From NCBI GenBank assembly GCA_964607015.1, contig CAZSHN010000023.1:1-6871 (forward strand): 6,871 bases of DNA, given 5' to 3'. Position numbers and translations under genes: made by a program. The notes beneath the pieces are model-generated. The model was given only the letters and a program-made list of their open reading frames with translations. It searched no databases and was not told the DNA's origin. Shown here piece by piece: positions 1 through 6,706 of this stretch (the stretch's first letter is position 1; the number at the start of each line of letters is the position of its first letter). The DNA comes from CAYUNN01 sp964607015 (GTDB lineage: Bacteria; Patescibacteriota; Minisyncoccia; Minisyncoccales; JAGGXC01).

Positions 1-39
1 AAGCCTGGAAGTAAGTTTTGCAAAATATTCCTTATCCAT
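1..39 (-). CDS. 5' end of an unrecognised gene (partial, 13 codons)
   Basis: An ATG at 39-37 opens a frame that stays open to the window edge and reads MDKEYFAKLTSRL. It lies 39 nt downstream of the stop of the large LTD gene, on the same strand, with no convincing terminator between, so it may be the last gene of that operon or the start of a new one. The A-rich stretch before the ATG has no Shine-Dalgarno motif, as for several other starts here. Thirteen residues are too few to assign a function. The short charged start is reminiscent of small hypothetical proteins of Patescibacteria, but this is only an impression. Confidence 0.5.
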   Translation of the reverse strand, partial: MDKEYFAKLTSRL

Positions 40-78
40 TTTTAGTTATTTTTCGTCACTAAAATCTTAAAGAATAGC

Positions 79-3000
79 CTATTCTGGATAAATATTAACT
101 TCATTTTCATCAAAAGTCAAATTCTTTAAAATAGGATTTGAGTTGTCCAAATAGATATCTACCGTGATCCCTCTCCCCGGTCCTCTGGGTTCATAATAGT
201 ATTCTTTATTCAGGCCTTCAAAAGATGTATTTTCAATAGTTGAACTAGAATTAATCAGCCAAATGTCTGCCACTAAATTGTTTCTAAAAACAGAATCTCT
301 TATAACAATATCTGTATTTTCTATGGTTACCGCTCCTTTTACTGAAAAAGGAGGAAGACGATGATACCATCCCCCACATTCAATCAATACATTCTCCAAA
401 ACCGAACCAGGTCCAGTAAAATAAATATAATCCCATAAACGTGGCGCATTACTTTCTAAATTTGAAGTAAAAACAACCTGCTCCCCTTCTTTGTCGCCGG
501 CCATCAAGATTCCACTTACTTTTATTCTACTATTTCTATTTACTGCTAATTCAATTTTAGCACCAGGCTCAATAATAAAAATAGAATCTTCTAAAATATG
601 GAAAGTGGAGCGCACTTGGTAAGGACCTCCCTTCTTAGTCCAAATCGCATCCCATGAAACAGAACCCCCATAGAATACTTCTTCAGAATAAAAATTATAA
701 CGACTATTCTCTTGACCAGGAGTCCCTATAATATAATTTCCTTCTTTATCCTTGCCCGAAATTTTAAAACCATCATTGGTTATCCAATTTGAATCATCGT
801 TCCCAGAAACAGTAGGGTTGACTCTTTCCATAGATATTCTTATCCATTCATCGTTCATTTTTCTATTCCTTCCTCCGAACCACCCATCGGAACAATCAAC
901 TATGTCAATTAAAGTACTGCTCGCATTTACCAACTTTAATCTTTCTCCTTCATTTCCAAGAGAACCAGTATAAATCTGAGAAGCTTCGATATCAGAAACA
1001 ACCTGATCATCAGTTCTTTCAAGCAAGAAATAACCATTCGCAGGAATTATTCCCGAAAGATCAATGTTAGGAGCACCATCACCAGATTTTATTTTCCAAT
1101 CACTAAGATTAACCTCTTCATTGGTATTATTGTATAGCTCAATCCATTCATCATTAGCATCAGCTTTTGTTCCTGCCCAACTAATCTCGTTAATAACAAC
1201 AGAAAGCGTTGGTTCTGGTAACTCAATAACAGTTATTCTAATAGGAATATTAAAAATCTCTTCTGCAATATCTAATGTTGCTGTTGCGCTATGCTCCCCT
1301 GGAGTTAGAGAATTATCAAGATTAAATTTTACCGTAGAAGAACTATTTAACTCAATCGTTCCAGTATTAGAATTAAATTTAATCCAGTCGCCCGTAGAAG
1401 TAGAAGAATAGTCAGTAGAAAGCACCCAATCTTTATTCTCCTCTCCTTTGTTAGTAATTATCAAGGATTGCTCTTCTAGAAAGTCCCCTTCTTCTATTTC
1501 AAGTTCTAAGCTCGTTGGCTCTACTTCTAAAAAAGAGGGTTCTTTTACCTTTAAGCTACTTGTAGCCAAGGAGCTTGTTACTCCTTCATTGTCAATAACT
1601 CTTAGTCCAACAAGATATTCAGTTGAACTAGAATAAGAATAAGTTGTAGTAGCTTTATTAGTAGTCGTGGAACCTTCACCAAGGTTCCAGATAAAAGAGA
1701 CTAATTCTCCATCGGGACTACTAGAAGAAGCAGCATCAAAGAGAACCTGATCTCCAGTAAAAACCTCCTGCGGTTCCCAGCTGAAAGCAGCTTTAGACTC
1801 TTTATTATCTACAATTTGTTTGCTAGAGCTACTATTTTCTCCTGGGCTAGGTTTTTGAATTTCAAAATCTTCCTTATTGTTATCATTATCTTGATAATAT
1901 TCTTCATTCTCATTCCATTTTCTAGCTAAACTCTCGTTGTTCTGAGGATTACCAGGAAAAGCTTCTCCTTCTACAAAAGGGTTGGTACTACTCCCCCATG
2001 CTACTGCATTAATAATATTTTCTTCATCGTCTATCAAAGCAATGCTATTATCTTTTGCTAAACTTTGACTAGAAATAGTGTCTGCCAATAACTGAGAAGA
2101 AGAAGCATAAGTCGAGTTCAGCCAAAGAAAATAATCTCTGGCTCCTATGATGCTTCCTTCAGGAAACAATCTAACAGAATAATCTTTCCCACTTGAACTT
2201 TTCTTCTTTAACTGAAAACCAGAGATATCCACAGTAGTAGTATTGGGATTATAAAGTTCAATAAAGTCATGACTACTTTCTTCTCCTTCAATTTGAATCT
2301 CAGTAATAATAACATCTAACAAAGTAGAGGTTGATTCTTGTACTGGCGAATTTTCTGTTACTGGTTCTTCTGAAGAGGAATCAGTAATTGGACCTATGCT
2401 GATATTTAACGGAGCAAAAGTATTTTTGCTCTTTGGTGTTCCTAAAATTCCTTTTTTAGGAGCGCCATGATAGGTGTGCCAACTTAGATCCTCGCTTCTT
2501 TCCATAGATTTTTTCCCACTATTTTCTCCAGCTGGCCAAGCAGGATCAGCTACCACTTTGTCTTCTAAAATACAATCATTATTAAAAAGATAGAGCTCTT
2601 CGTTACTGTTATTAAGGCCACCCGTATAAACGAGATCAGCTTTAACGAAAGGAACTGATTCATCATCAGTTCTTTCTAGGAGAAGGAATCCATTGGGAGG
2701 GATAATACTTTCTTCTTCAAAAATTATTTCAATTTGATTATTTTTATCTAAAATCTGCCAACCTTCTAAATTAACGCTTTCTTCAGAGATATTTTTTAAT
2801 TCAATCCATTCATCGTTAGCAGAGCTCTTTGTTCCCATCCAAGCCAATTCGTTTATTATTACCCTACTCCTTTTAGGATTATTAGAAATTGATTTATTGC
2901 AAATTTTAACTATTTCTTCTGAATCTAAAACATCTTCTTTTTCTTCTTTTGTTTCGTTTTCTACTGATTTTTCTTCAACGTCTTCTTCGAACACCTCTTT

Positions 3001-4320
3001 TTCCTTTATAATATCTTTAATTTCTGCTATCTTTTCCTTCTCATCTCCTTCTTTTTCAAGAATCTCTGCTATCTTGATCAGAGTATTAGTTTTTTGGCTA
3101 GACACATTAATCTTTTCTACTAAATCATCTTCCTCTTCTTCGTTTTCAGGAATATATTCCTGTTCTTGATGATTACTACTTTCCATTTCCTCAAGAGAGG
3201 ATTCTATAATAATTTCCCACAGATCATCAAGCTCTTTTTCAATAAATTCTTTTATTTTTATTATTTCCTCCACAGGCATTTCTCCTGAAGGAGGTTTCGG
3301 AGAGTTTGGAGCTTGATCCGGAGGACTTTGAACAATAGAAGCAGAAAGCGGATTAATTTTAGAGAAATAAGATTTAATTCTTGAACCAACATCTTTAATT
3401 GAATCCTTAATGCTTTTACCATCATCAATATTTTTATTGTCTTTTCCTCTTCCAATAGCTCTATTTACCAATACTTCTGCTTTTTGAATCCTATTCCTCA
3501 GATCCTTATAATAACCTCCTACAATAGGCAATTTGGCGACAAACGGCTCTTCTGGAGCTATCTCAGGCATAGGAGGCATAGAGTCAGTAAAAGAGACGTC
3601 TACCGATACAGTTTCTTGCCAACTATATCTATCCATTGCTTCTTTTGATACTTTTCCTTTGATTCTTAGGATAAAAGGACCAATCTCTTCATTTCCCTTG
3701 GCGCGCCAACTAAGAAAGTCCCAACTACTTCTTTTTATTGACAAAATCGCAGCAGTAGGTTTTTGAGGAACAATTCTTTCCGGAGAATAGAATTCAATTA
3801 CTACTTCACCTTCTTTTTCGTTCAATGAACGATAAGCAAGATTATAATAAAAAACAGGCTTTTGTTTGTTGCCCTTGTAAGAAGTAAAAGAATAACTTAA
3901 TTTTCCGCTACTTACTTTAATTTCCTTTTCTAGTAACCAATCCATGGCTATATCAACTGCCTTTTGCGTTGTTTCTTTTTCCATTTTTCCTAGAACTGAA
4001 GCAATGTCGGGAGAAAAATAAAAAGATGCCGCCAGCTTTATAGTACTTTCTGCAAAATCTTTAGGGAGGTCTTTAAATGCATAATTTAGTTCTTCTTGCT
4101 GAATTGAATTTCTAATCAGATATAGTGCGGCTTGCTTTTCGGGAGCAGAAAAACTAGCCGAAGAAGTAATTTTTATCCATTCGTTAATTAGCCCCTGTTG
4201 AGCAGAATTTAATAGATAATGACTATCTTTCTCAGGAAGTTCAACCTCTGCAATAATTTTACTGGGCAGCAAAAAGAATATTATCAAAAATAACAATCCT
4301 AAAAGAAATTTTTTAGACAT
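79..4320 (-). CDS. Giant secreted multidomain protein with three lamin tail domains, PKD-like, BACON-like and beta-helix-like domains
   Basis: Predicted exported surface or extracellular protein of about 1413 residues; its role is unknown. Residues 1-24 form a signal peptide (SKK, a long Leu/Ile/Phe core, likely cut after SKIIA). Residues 25-250 are a domain I do not recognise, helical then beta-rich. About 347-472 is a very acidic Glu/Lys coiled-coil-like linker. Lamin tail domains lie near 483-633 (VIINELAWMG, NDEWIEL), 668-802 (VIITEI, HDFIELYNP) and 1041-1203 (VVINEISWAG, NDEWIEL). A PKD-like domain (about 844-926: FDAASSSSPDG, Y..GLRVIDNEG) and a BACON-like Ig domain (about 929-1032) lie between LTD2 and LTD3. 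From 1211 the protein resembles a right-handed beta-helix (GGPY, IIEPGAKIEL, VVFTSN, VFRNN). No LPXTG motif or C-terminal membrane segment is visible. I prefer the ATG at 4320 to an in-frame TTG at 4332, because it gives a compact signal peptide and sits 4 nt after the upstream stop, which suggests translational coupling. Bacterial LTD proteins are often linked to surface or nuclease functions; I see no nuclease motif. Confidence 0.9.
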   Translation of the reverse strand: MSKKFLLGLLFLIIFFLLPSKIIAEVELPEKDSHYLLNSAQQGLINEWIKITSSASFSAPEKQAALYLIRNSIQQEELNYAFKDLPKDFAESTIKLAASFYFSPDIASVLGKMEKETTQKAVDIAMDWLLEKEIKVSSGKLSYSFTSYKGNKQKPVFYYNLAYRSLNEKEGEVVIEFYSPERIVPQKPTAAILSIKRSSWDFLSWRAKGNEEIGPFILRIKGKVSKEAMDRYSWQETVSVDVSFTDSMPPMPEIAPEEPFVAKLPIVGGYYKDLRNRIQKAEVLVNRAIGRGKDNKNIDDGKSIKDSIKDVGSRIKSYFSKINPLSASIVQSPPDQAPNSPKPPSGEMPVEEIIKIKEFIEKELDDLWEIIIESSLEEMESSNHQEQEYIPENEEEEDDLVEKINVSSQKTNTLIKIAEILEKEGDEKEKIAEIKDIIKEKEVFEEDVEEKSVENETKEEKEDVLDSEEIVKICNKSISNNPKRSRVIINELAWMGTKSSANDEWIELKNISEESVNLEGWQILDKNNQIEIIFEEESIIPPNGFLLLERTDDESVPFVKADLVYTGGLNNSNEELYLFNNDCILEDKVVADPAWPAGENSGKKSMERSEDLSWHTYHGAPKKGILGTPKSKNTFAPLNISIGPITDSSSEEPVTENSPVQESTSTLLDVIITEIQIEGEESSHDFIELYNPNTTTVDISGFQLKKKSSSGKDYSVRLFPEGSIIGARDYFLWLNSTYASSSQLLADTISSQSLAKDNSIALIDDEENIINAVAWGSSTNPFVEGEAFPGNPQNNESLARKWNENEEYYQDNDNNKEDFEIQKPSPGENSSSSKQIVDNKESKAAFSWEPQEVFTGDQVLFDAASSSSPDGELVSFIWNLGEGSTTTNKATTTYSYSSSTEYLVGLRVIDNEGVTSSLATSSLKVKEPSFLEVEPTSLELEIEEGDFLEEQSLIITNKGEENKDWVLSTDYSSTSTGDWIKFNSNTGTIELNSSSTVKFNLDNSLTPGEHSATATLDIAEEIFNIPIRITVIELPEPTLSVVINEISWAGTKADANDEWIELYNNTNEEVNLSDWKIKSGDGAPNIDLSGIIPANGYFLLERTDDQVVSDIEASQIYTGSLGNEGERLKLVNASSTLIDIVDCSDGWFGGRNRKMNDEWIRISMERVNPTVSGNDDSNWITNDGFKISGKDKEGNYIIGTPGQENSRYNFYSEEVFYGGSVSWDAIWTKKGGPYQVRSTFHILEDSIFIIEPGAKIELAVNRNSRIKVSGILMAGDKEGEQVVFTSNLESNAPRLWDYIYFTGPGSVLENVLIECGGWYHRLPPFSVKGAVTIENTDIVIRDSVFRNNLVADIWLINSSSTIENTSFEGLNKEYYYEPRGPGRGITVDIYLDNSNPILKNLTFDENEVNIYPE

Positions 4321-4324
4321 AACC

Positions 4325-4918
4325 TTATTCAAAAGATATTTTTTTCAAAAAAGAGTCTAATCCTTCTAAGCAATCTTCTTCCGAAGAAGTGGCCATGCTC
4401 ATTCCTATCCCATACAATATCTGACTATCTTTAACGTAAATATCAACATTAGTTCCTAAATCAGAGGAAATAAAGTAGCTTTTAATAGCCGTTTTTCCTT
4501 TAATTTCTATTTCTTCAAAATTGTTTTCTTTTATAACTCCTAAAGCATGCGATTGAAAATTATTTGCCACCTCCTCCTTAATCTCTTCGAGATTCATATC
4601 GCTATAAAGGACTGATACTTCAATCATGCATCCCTCCTCTAGCGGAGGTCTTATCGTTCCAGGTCGCACTCCTTTAGCGCTAGGGCTGTAAACTACTATT
4701 GAGCCCTCTTCAACTTCTATCTTCTCAACCCTCCATCCTTCTGGAACCTCCATACTAAAACCCGCTTTTTCATTCTTTACTATCTTCCCTTGTTCTCTCT
4801 CTTCAATAATATAATCATCTGGACTTCCTTTTATTTCTTCTTCATTTTTCCACAAAAAAACTCCTCCGCTGACGAGAAGCAAAATAAAAACTAATAAAAT
4901 AGCTCGTTTTTTATTCAT
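4325..4918 (-). CDS. Membrane-anchored extracytoplasmic protein, PsbP/DUF1795-like, first gene of the LTD operon
   Basis: A 197-residue hypothetical protein. Residues 1-5 are basic (MNKKR) and 6-23 form one hydrophobic segment, so it is probably anchored by its N-terminus with the rest outside the cell. There is no lipobox cysteine and no clear signal peptidase I site after the core. The exported part starts with a charged linker, then GFSMEVPEGWRVEK (about 53-66). This 'F-x-x-x-x-P-x-G-W' opening is typical of the PsbP/DUF1795 fold, which fits the mixed alpha/beta pattern to the C-terminus. Two cysteines (C97, C183) could form a disulfide bridge. The gene follows a strong promoter with a leader of about 20 nt and no Shine-Dalgarno motif. 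Its stop is 4 nt from the ATG of the LTD gene, so the two are almost certainly co-transcribed and may work together at the envelope. The fold assignment is tentative; the gene itself is secure. Confidence 0.85.
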   Translation of the reverse strand: MNKKRAILLVFILLLVSGGVFLWKNEEEIKGSPDDYIIEEREQGKIVKNEKAGFSMEVPEGWRVEKIEVEEGSIVVYSPSAKGVRPGTIRPPLEEGCMIEVSVLYSDMNLEEIKEEVANNFQSHALGVIKENNFEEIEIKGKTAIKSYFISSDLGTNVDIYVKDSQILYGIGMSMATSSEEDCLEGLDSFLKKISFE

Positions 4919-4945
4919 AAATCAAAAAAGATAACATATTTTACA

Positions 4946-4975
4946 ATTATATCTTTTTATAAAAGCGACTGTCAA
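4946..4975 (-). promoter_or_regulatory. Strong sigma70-type promoter of the membrane protein/LTD operon
   Basis: On the minus strand, TTGACA (4975-4970) and TATAAT (4951-4946) both match the consensus exactly, with an 18-bp spacer. The expected start of transcription is near 4939, giving a leader of about 20 nt before the ATG at 4918. It lies directly downstream of an intrinsic terminator, so it defines a new transcription unit. Confidence 0.85.
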
Positions 4976-4993
4976 ATTATCAAATTTTATAAA

Positions 4994-5018
4994 GATAAAA
5001 ATCTCCTTAAGGAGATTT
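4994..5018 (-). terminator. Intrinsic terminator after the small coiled-coil gene
   Basis: A perfect palindrome (4999-5018) has arms AAATCTCC and GGAGATTT around TTAA. Read on the minus strand, the second arm runs straight into a T-rich stretch (TTTTTATCTTT). It ends the transcript of the gene stopping at 5045 and isolates it from the promoter at 4975-4946. Read on the plus strand no T-run follows, so it acts in one direction only. Confidence 0.8.
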
Positions 5019-5044
5019 CAAGAATCGCAGAAGAGATTATTTTA

Positions 5045-5290
5045 TTAATATTCCAATTTTATACCAAGTTTTTCAGCAACCTGATGAATCCACTTTTCAT
5101 GACGATCAACTTTATGAGACAAACTTACCATTTCTTGAAAATAATTATCGGCTCTCTTAGCATAAGAATCAATACTAGTCATTAATTCATTAAAATCATC
5201 TTTGGTAGAAAGATTACTTATAGATTCCTTTAAATCATCTTTGGTAACAAAAACGTCTATCAATTTTTTAATGTCTTCATCATTAAGCAT
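5045..5290 (-). CDS. Small charged coiled-coil protein with TK-x-D-L/F motifs (81 aa)
   Basis: A soluble 81-residue protein with no signal peptide or membrane segment. It begins MLNDEDIKKLIDVF, continues with two related motifs (FVTKDDLKES and LSTKDDFNEL), and ends in a long predicted helix (SYAKRADNYFQEM..LSHKVDRHEKWIHQVAEKLGIKLEY). The heptad-like pattern suggests an oligomeric coiled coil. From memory, small proteins with repeated 'TKEDL' motifs and a 'HKVDRHEKWI..IA..LGI.L' ending are common hypotheticals in Patescibacteria; their function is unknown. A longer frame of 95 residues from a TTG at 5332 is possible. I reject it because a consensus -10 box lies inside that extension and the ATG at 5290 gives the expected N-terminus. 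The gene lies 100 nt after the toxin gene with its own promoter, and a terminator follows. It is not obviously part of the toxin-antitoxin module. Confidence 0.8.
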   Translation of the reverse strand: MLNDEDIKKLIDVFVTKDDLKESISNLSTKDDFNELMTSIDSYAKRADNYFQEMVSLSHKVDRHEKWIHQVAEKLGIKLEY

Positions 5291-5317
5291 ATAAATATAT
5301 TTATCATCTCTACTATT

Positions 5318-5345
5318 ATTATATCTATCCAAATATATCCGTCAA
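5318..5345 (-). promoter_or_regulatory. Promoter of the small coiled-coil gene
   Basis: On the minus strand, TTGACG (5345-5340) and TATAAT (5323-5318) are separated by 16 bp. Transcription should start near 5311, about 20 nt before the ATG at 5290 and downstream of the alternative TTG at 5332. This leader matches in length that of the promoter at 4975-4946. It supports the shorter form of the gene. Confidence 0.7.
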
Positions 5346-5390
5346 ATTAAATTCTAAGTACTTCCTAAAAACAAAGAAGAAAAACACTAC

Positions 5391-6092
5391 CTATTCTTTA
5401 TTTGATTCATTTTCCAACATTAATCTAAGCAAGAACATCGTTTCTTTCTTAAGATTCTTCTTTATTGTCATTTTTTTTCTTTCATCTATTAAATCTCCTA
5501 AGCCAGACAATAATCTGTTGTCAGGAATACTTTCTATAAATTCTATGCATTTCTTAAGATAATCATTAAATTCCATACTTGTTCTTTTCTCTACAGTCTC
5601 TTTATTAACCCCCCACTCCTCATTAAGGAAAAAATTAACATCAAAAATATCGCGACTAGCTGTCTTTTTTCGTTCAGTCATCGCCACTAATTTATGGGCA
5701 AACATGTCTTCTTTTCTCATAACCAGCATTGAAATGCCAAGATAACCCTTAACTTCATACTGCGAATCAAAATTTCTCTTATTTATTTCTATTTTTATAT
5801 TCTTTGATCCCTCAGAATAAGAAAGCAAGAAGAATAATGTATACTTCTTATTGCTTTTCTCTTTTATCTTGCCATATTTTTTAATTATACTTTCTATTTT
5901 GCTAAAAACTTCTTTTTCCTTAGTTGCGTCAAGTAGGTCAAAATCAAGATCAACAGAGAAACGATTAAGATTATAAAAAAGATGAGCGGCTGTACCACCT
6001 TTAAAACCTAAAAGAGCTCCTAAAAAGTTATCTGTGTAAATGTCTTTTAATATCTTTATTAAAATATTTTTATGAACGGTTTTGTCAAACAT
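5391..6092 (-). CDS. abiEii: AbiEii-like nucleotidyltransferase toxin of a type IV toxin-antitoxin system
   Basis: A 233-residue member of the AbiEii/AbiGii (PF08843, DUF1814-like) nucleotidyltransferase family. Known AbiEii-type toxins use NTPs, and MenT relatives add nucleotides to tRNA acceptor ends and halt growth; the substrate here is unknown. Visible motifs are the nucleotide-binding GFKGGT (29-34), then RFSVDLDFDLL (44-54) with acidic residues D48, D50 and D52, a third acidic strand KIEIN (E102), and the family signature KLVAMTERKKTASRDIFD (134-151), with K134, R147 and D148. All expected catalytic positions seem present, so the enzyme is probably active. The length is normal. I start it at the ATG at 6092, which follows GAGAAG at a 6-nt spacing. 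A start at 6197 would add 35 residues over antitoxin coding sequence and is not family-like. It overlaps the antitoxin gene by 8 bp (ATGTTTGA), so translation is probably coupled, with the antitoxin made first. Confidence 0.92.
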   Translation of the reverse strand: MFDKTVHKNILIKILKDIYTDNFLGALLGFKGGTAAHLFYNLNRFSVDLDFDLLDATKEKEVFSKIESIIKKYGKIKEKSNKKYTLFFLLSYSEGSKNIKIEINKRNFDSQYEVKGYLGISMLVMRKEDMFAHKLVAMTERKKTASRDIFDVNFFLNEEWGVNKETVEKRTSMEFNDYLKKCIEFIESIPDNRLLSGLGDLIDERKKMTIKKNLKKETMFLLRLMLENESNKE

Positions 6093-6660
6093 TGTATTCT
6101 TCTCGATATTTTTTAATTTCTTTTTCCATTCTTTTATTCGAATAAATAGGAAGAATTTCAAAAACCTTGCCCCAATTGAGAGCTGACAAATTATCAAAAT
6201 AATAATCTTTTTCTGAGTAAATCATGTCTAGAAAAGCTCTTTCGGGAATAGCAATGGCATAATTTCCCTTATTTTTAATCCCAGTATTATTAGTTAAGAT
6301 GGAATCTTTTATCTTTCTGTAAGAATATTTTTGTTTATCCACAGTTATTTCTCTAGTCAGATAAGAAGTAACGAAAATTTGACCATAATACTGAAAAATA
6401 ACTCCTGCCATAGCTAAAACAGTCTCAAAACTAATATAAGAAGGAGTATAGATCTTAGTAGCTAATTCATACTTATCGTAATCTTTATTTTTGGCATACA
6501 AACCCTTTCTAATATGATAAAGTTTCCCGCTTTTAACAAACCGATATATCCTTTTTTTTACAAGATCTATGCTTGGTTCTCTCCATAACAAAGCAATATC
6601 TCTAACAGAAAAGACAGTGTTAGGCGAGCTATAAATATCTAAGATTAATGATTTTTTCAT
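6085..6660 (-). CDS. abiEi: AbiEi-like antitoxin and autorepressor (winged helix-turn-helix)
   Basis: A 191-residue AbiEi-family protein, the antitoxin of the type IV module. In this class the antitoxin does not bind the toxin directly but counters its effect, and it represses its own operon. Residues 1-57 form a winged helix: VFSVRDIALLW, the recognition helix SIDLVKKRIYRFVKSGKL, and the wing YHIRKGLYA. The family pattern continues with A-x-K-I-YTPSYISFETVL (67-82), a central beta region (VTSYLTREITV...YSYRKIKDSIL) and IAIPERAFLDMIYSEKDY (136-152). A basic tail follows (EKEIKKYREEY). The ATG at 6660 is well placed for the helix-turn-helix; no Shine-Dalgarno motif precedes it. The last bases overlap the toxin start by 8 bp. 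The promoter region carries a large inverted repeat expected for autoregulation. Confidence 0.92.
   Translation of the reverse strand: MKKSLILDIYSSPNTVFSVRDIALLWREPSIDLVKKRIYRFVKSGKLYHIRKGLYAKNKDYDKYELATKIYTPSYISFETVLAMAGVIFQYYGQIFVTSYLTREITVDKQKYSYRKIKDSILTNNTGIKNKGNYAIAIPERAFLDMIYSEKDYYFDNLSALNWGKVFEILPIYSNKRMEKEIKKYREEYNV
6099..6104 (-). promoter_or_regulatory. Ribosome binding site deciding the AbiEii start
   Basis: GAGAAG on the minus strand lies 6 nt before the ATG at 6092, inside the 3' end of the antitoxin gene. It is the best-placed Shine-Dalgarno-like sequence in the window and supports 6092, not 6197, as the toxin start. Confidence 0.55.
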
Positions 6661-6662
6661 AT

Positions 6663-6706
6663 ATTTAAACTACAAGTACCCATAAACGTCCACTTTCAGT
6701 TTAAAT
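6663..6706. promoter_or_regulatory. Inverted repeat over the abiE promoter: putative AbiEi operator
   Basis: Arms at 6663-6677 (ATTTAAACTACAAGT) and 6692-6706 (reverse complement ATTTAAACTGAAAGT) match at 13 of 15 positions around a 14-bp centre. One arm covers the -10 box; the other ends 2 bp before the antitoxin ATG. Characterised AbiEi proteins bind inverted repeats in their own promoter and bend DNA. The position and size therefore suggest the AbiEi binding site, by inference. Confidence 0.65.

Noticed and set aside
752..1636. Three plus-strand open frames (752-973, 1064-1411, 1448-1636)
   Set aside because: They lie opposite the LTD gene, whose frame has clear domain homology and signal peptide; their translations are Ser/Leu-rich without recognisable motifs.
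2897..3169. Plus-strand open frame of 90 codons rich in Ser and Phe
   Set aside because: It is the antisense of the Glu/Lys-rich segment; GAA/GAG codons read in reverse give Ser/Phe/Leu runs.
3261..3766. Minus-strand frame 3261-3455 and plus-strand frame 3533-3766
   Set aside because: Both are other-frame shadows of the LTD gene with low-complexity or unrecognisable translations and no start signals.
4321..4332. TTG start at 4332 for the LTD gene
   Set aside because: It would add four residues, overlaps the upstream gene and has no ribosome binding site; the ATG at 4320 gives a better signal peptide. It remains possible.
5356..5363. Palindrome AAGTACTT as a terminator after the toxin gene
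   Set aside because: The arms are only 4 bp with no loop and no T-run follows on the minus strand. No convincing terminator was found for the abiE operon.
6093..6197. Upstream start at 6197 for the toxin
   Set aside because: The 35 extra residues come from antitoxin coding sequence in another frame and resemble no AbiEii N-terminus; GAGAAG precedes the ATG at 6092.
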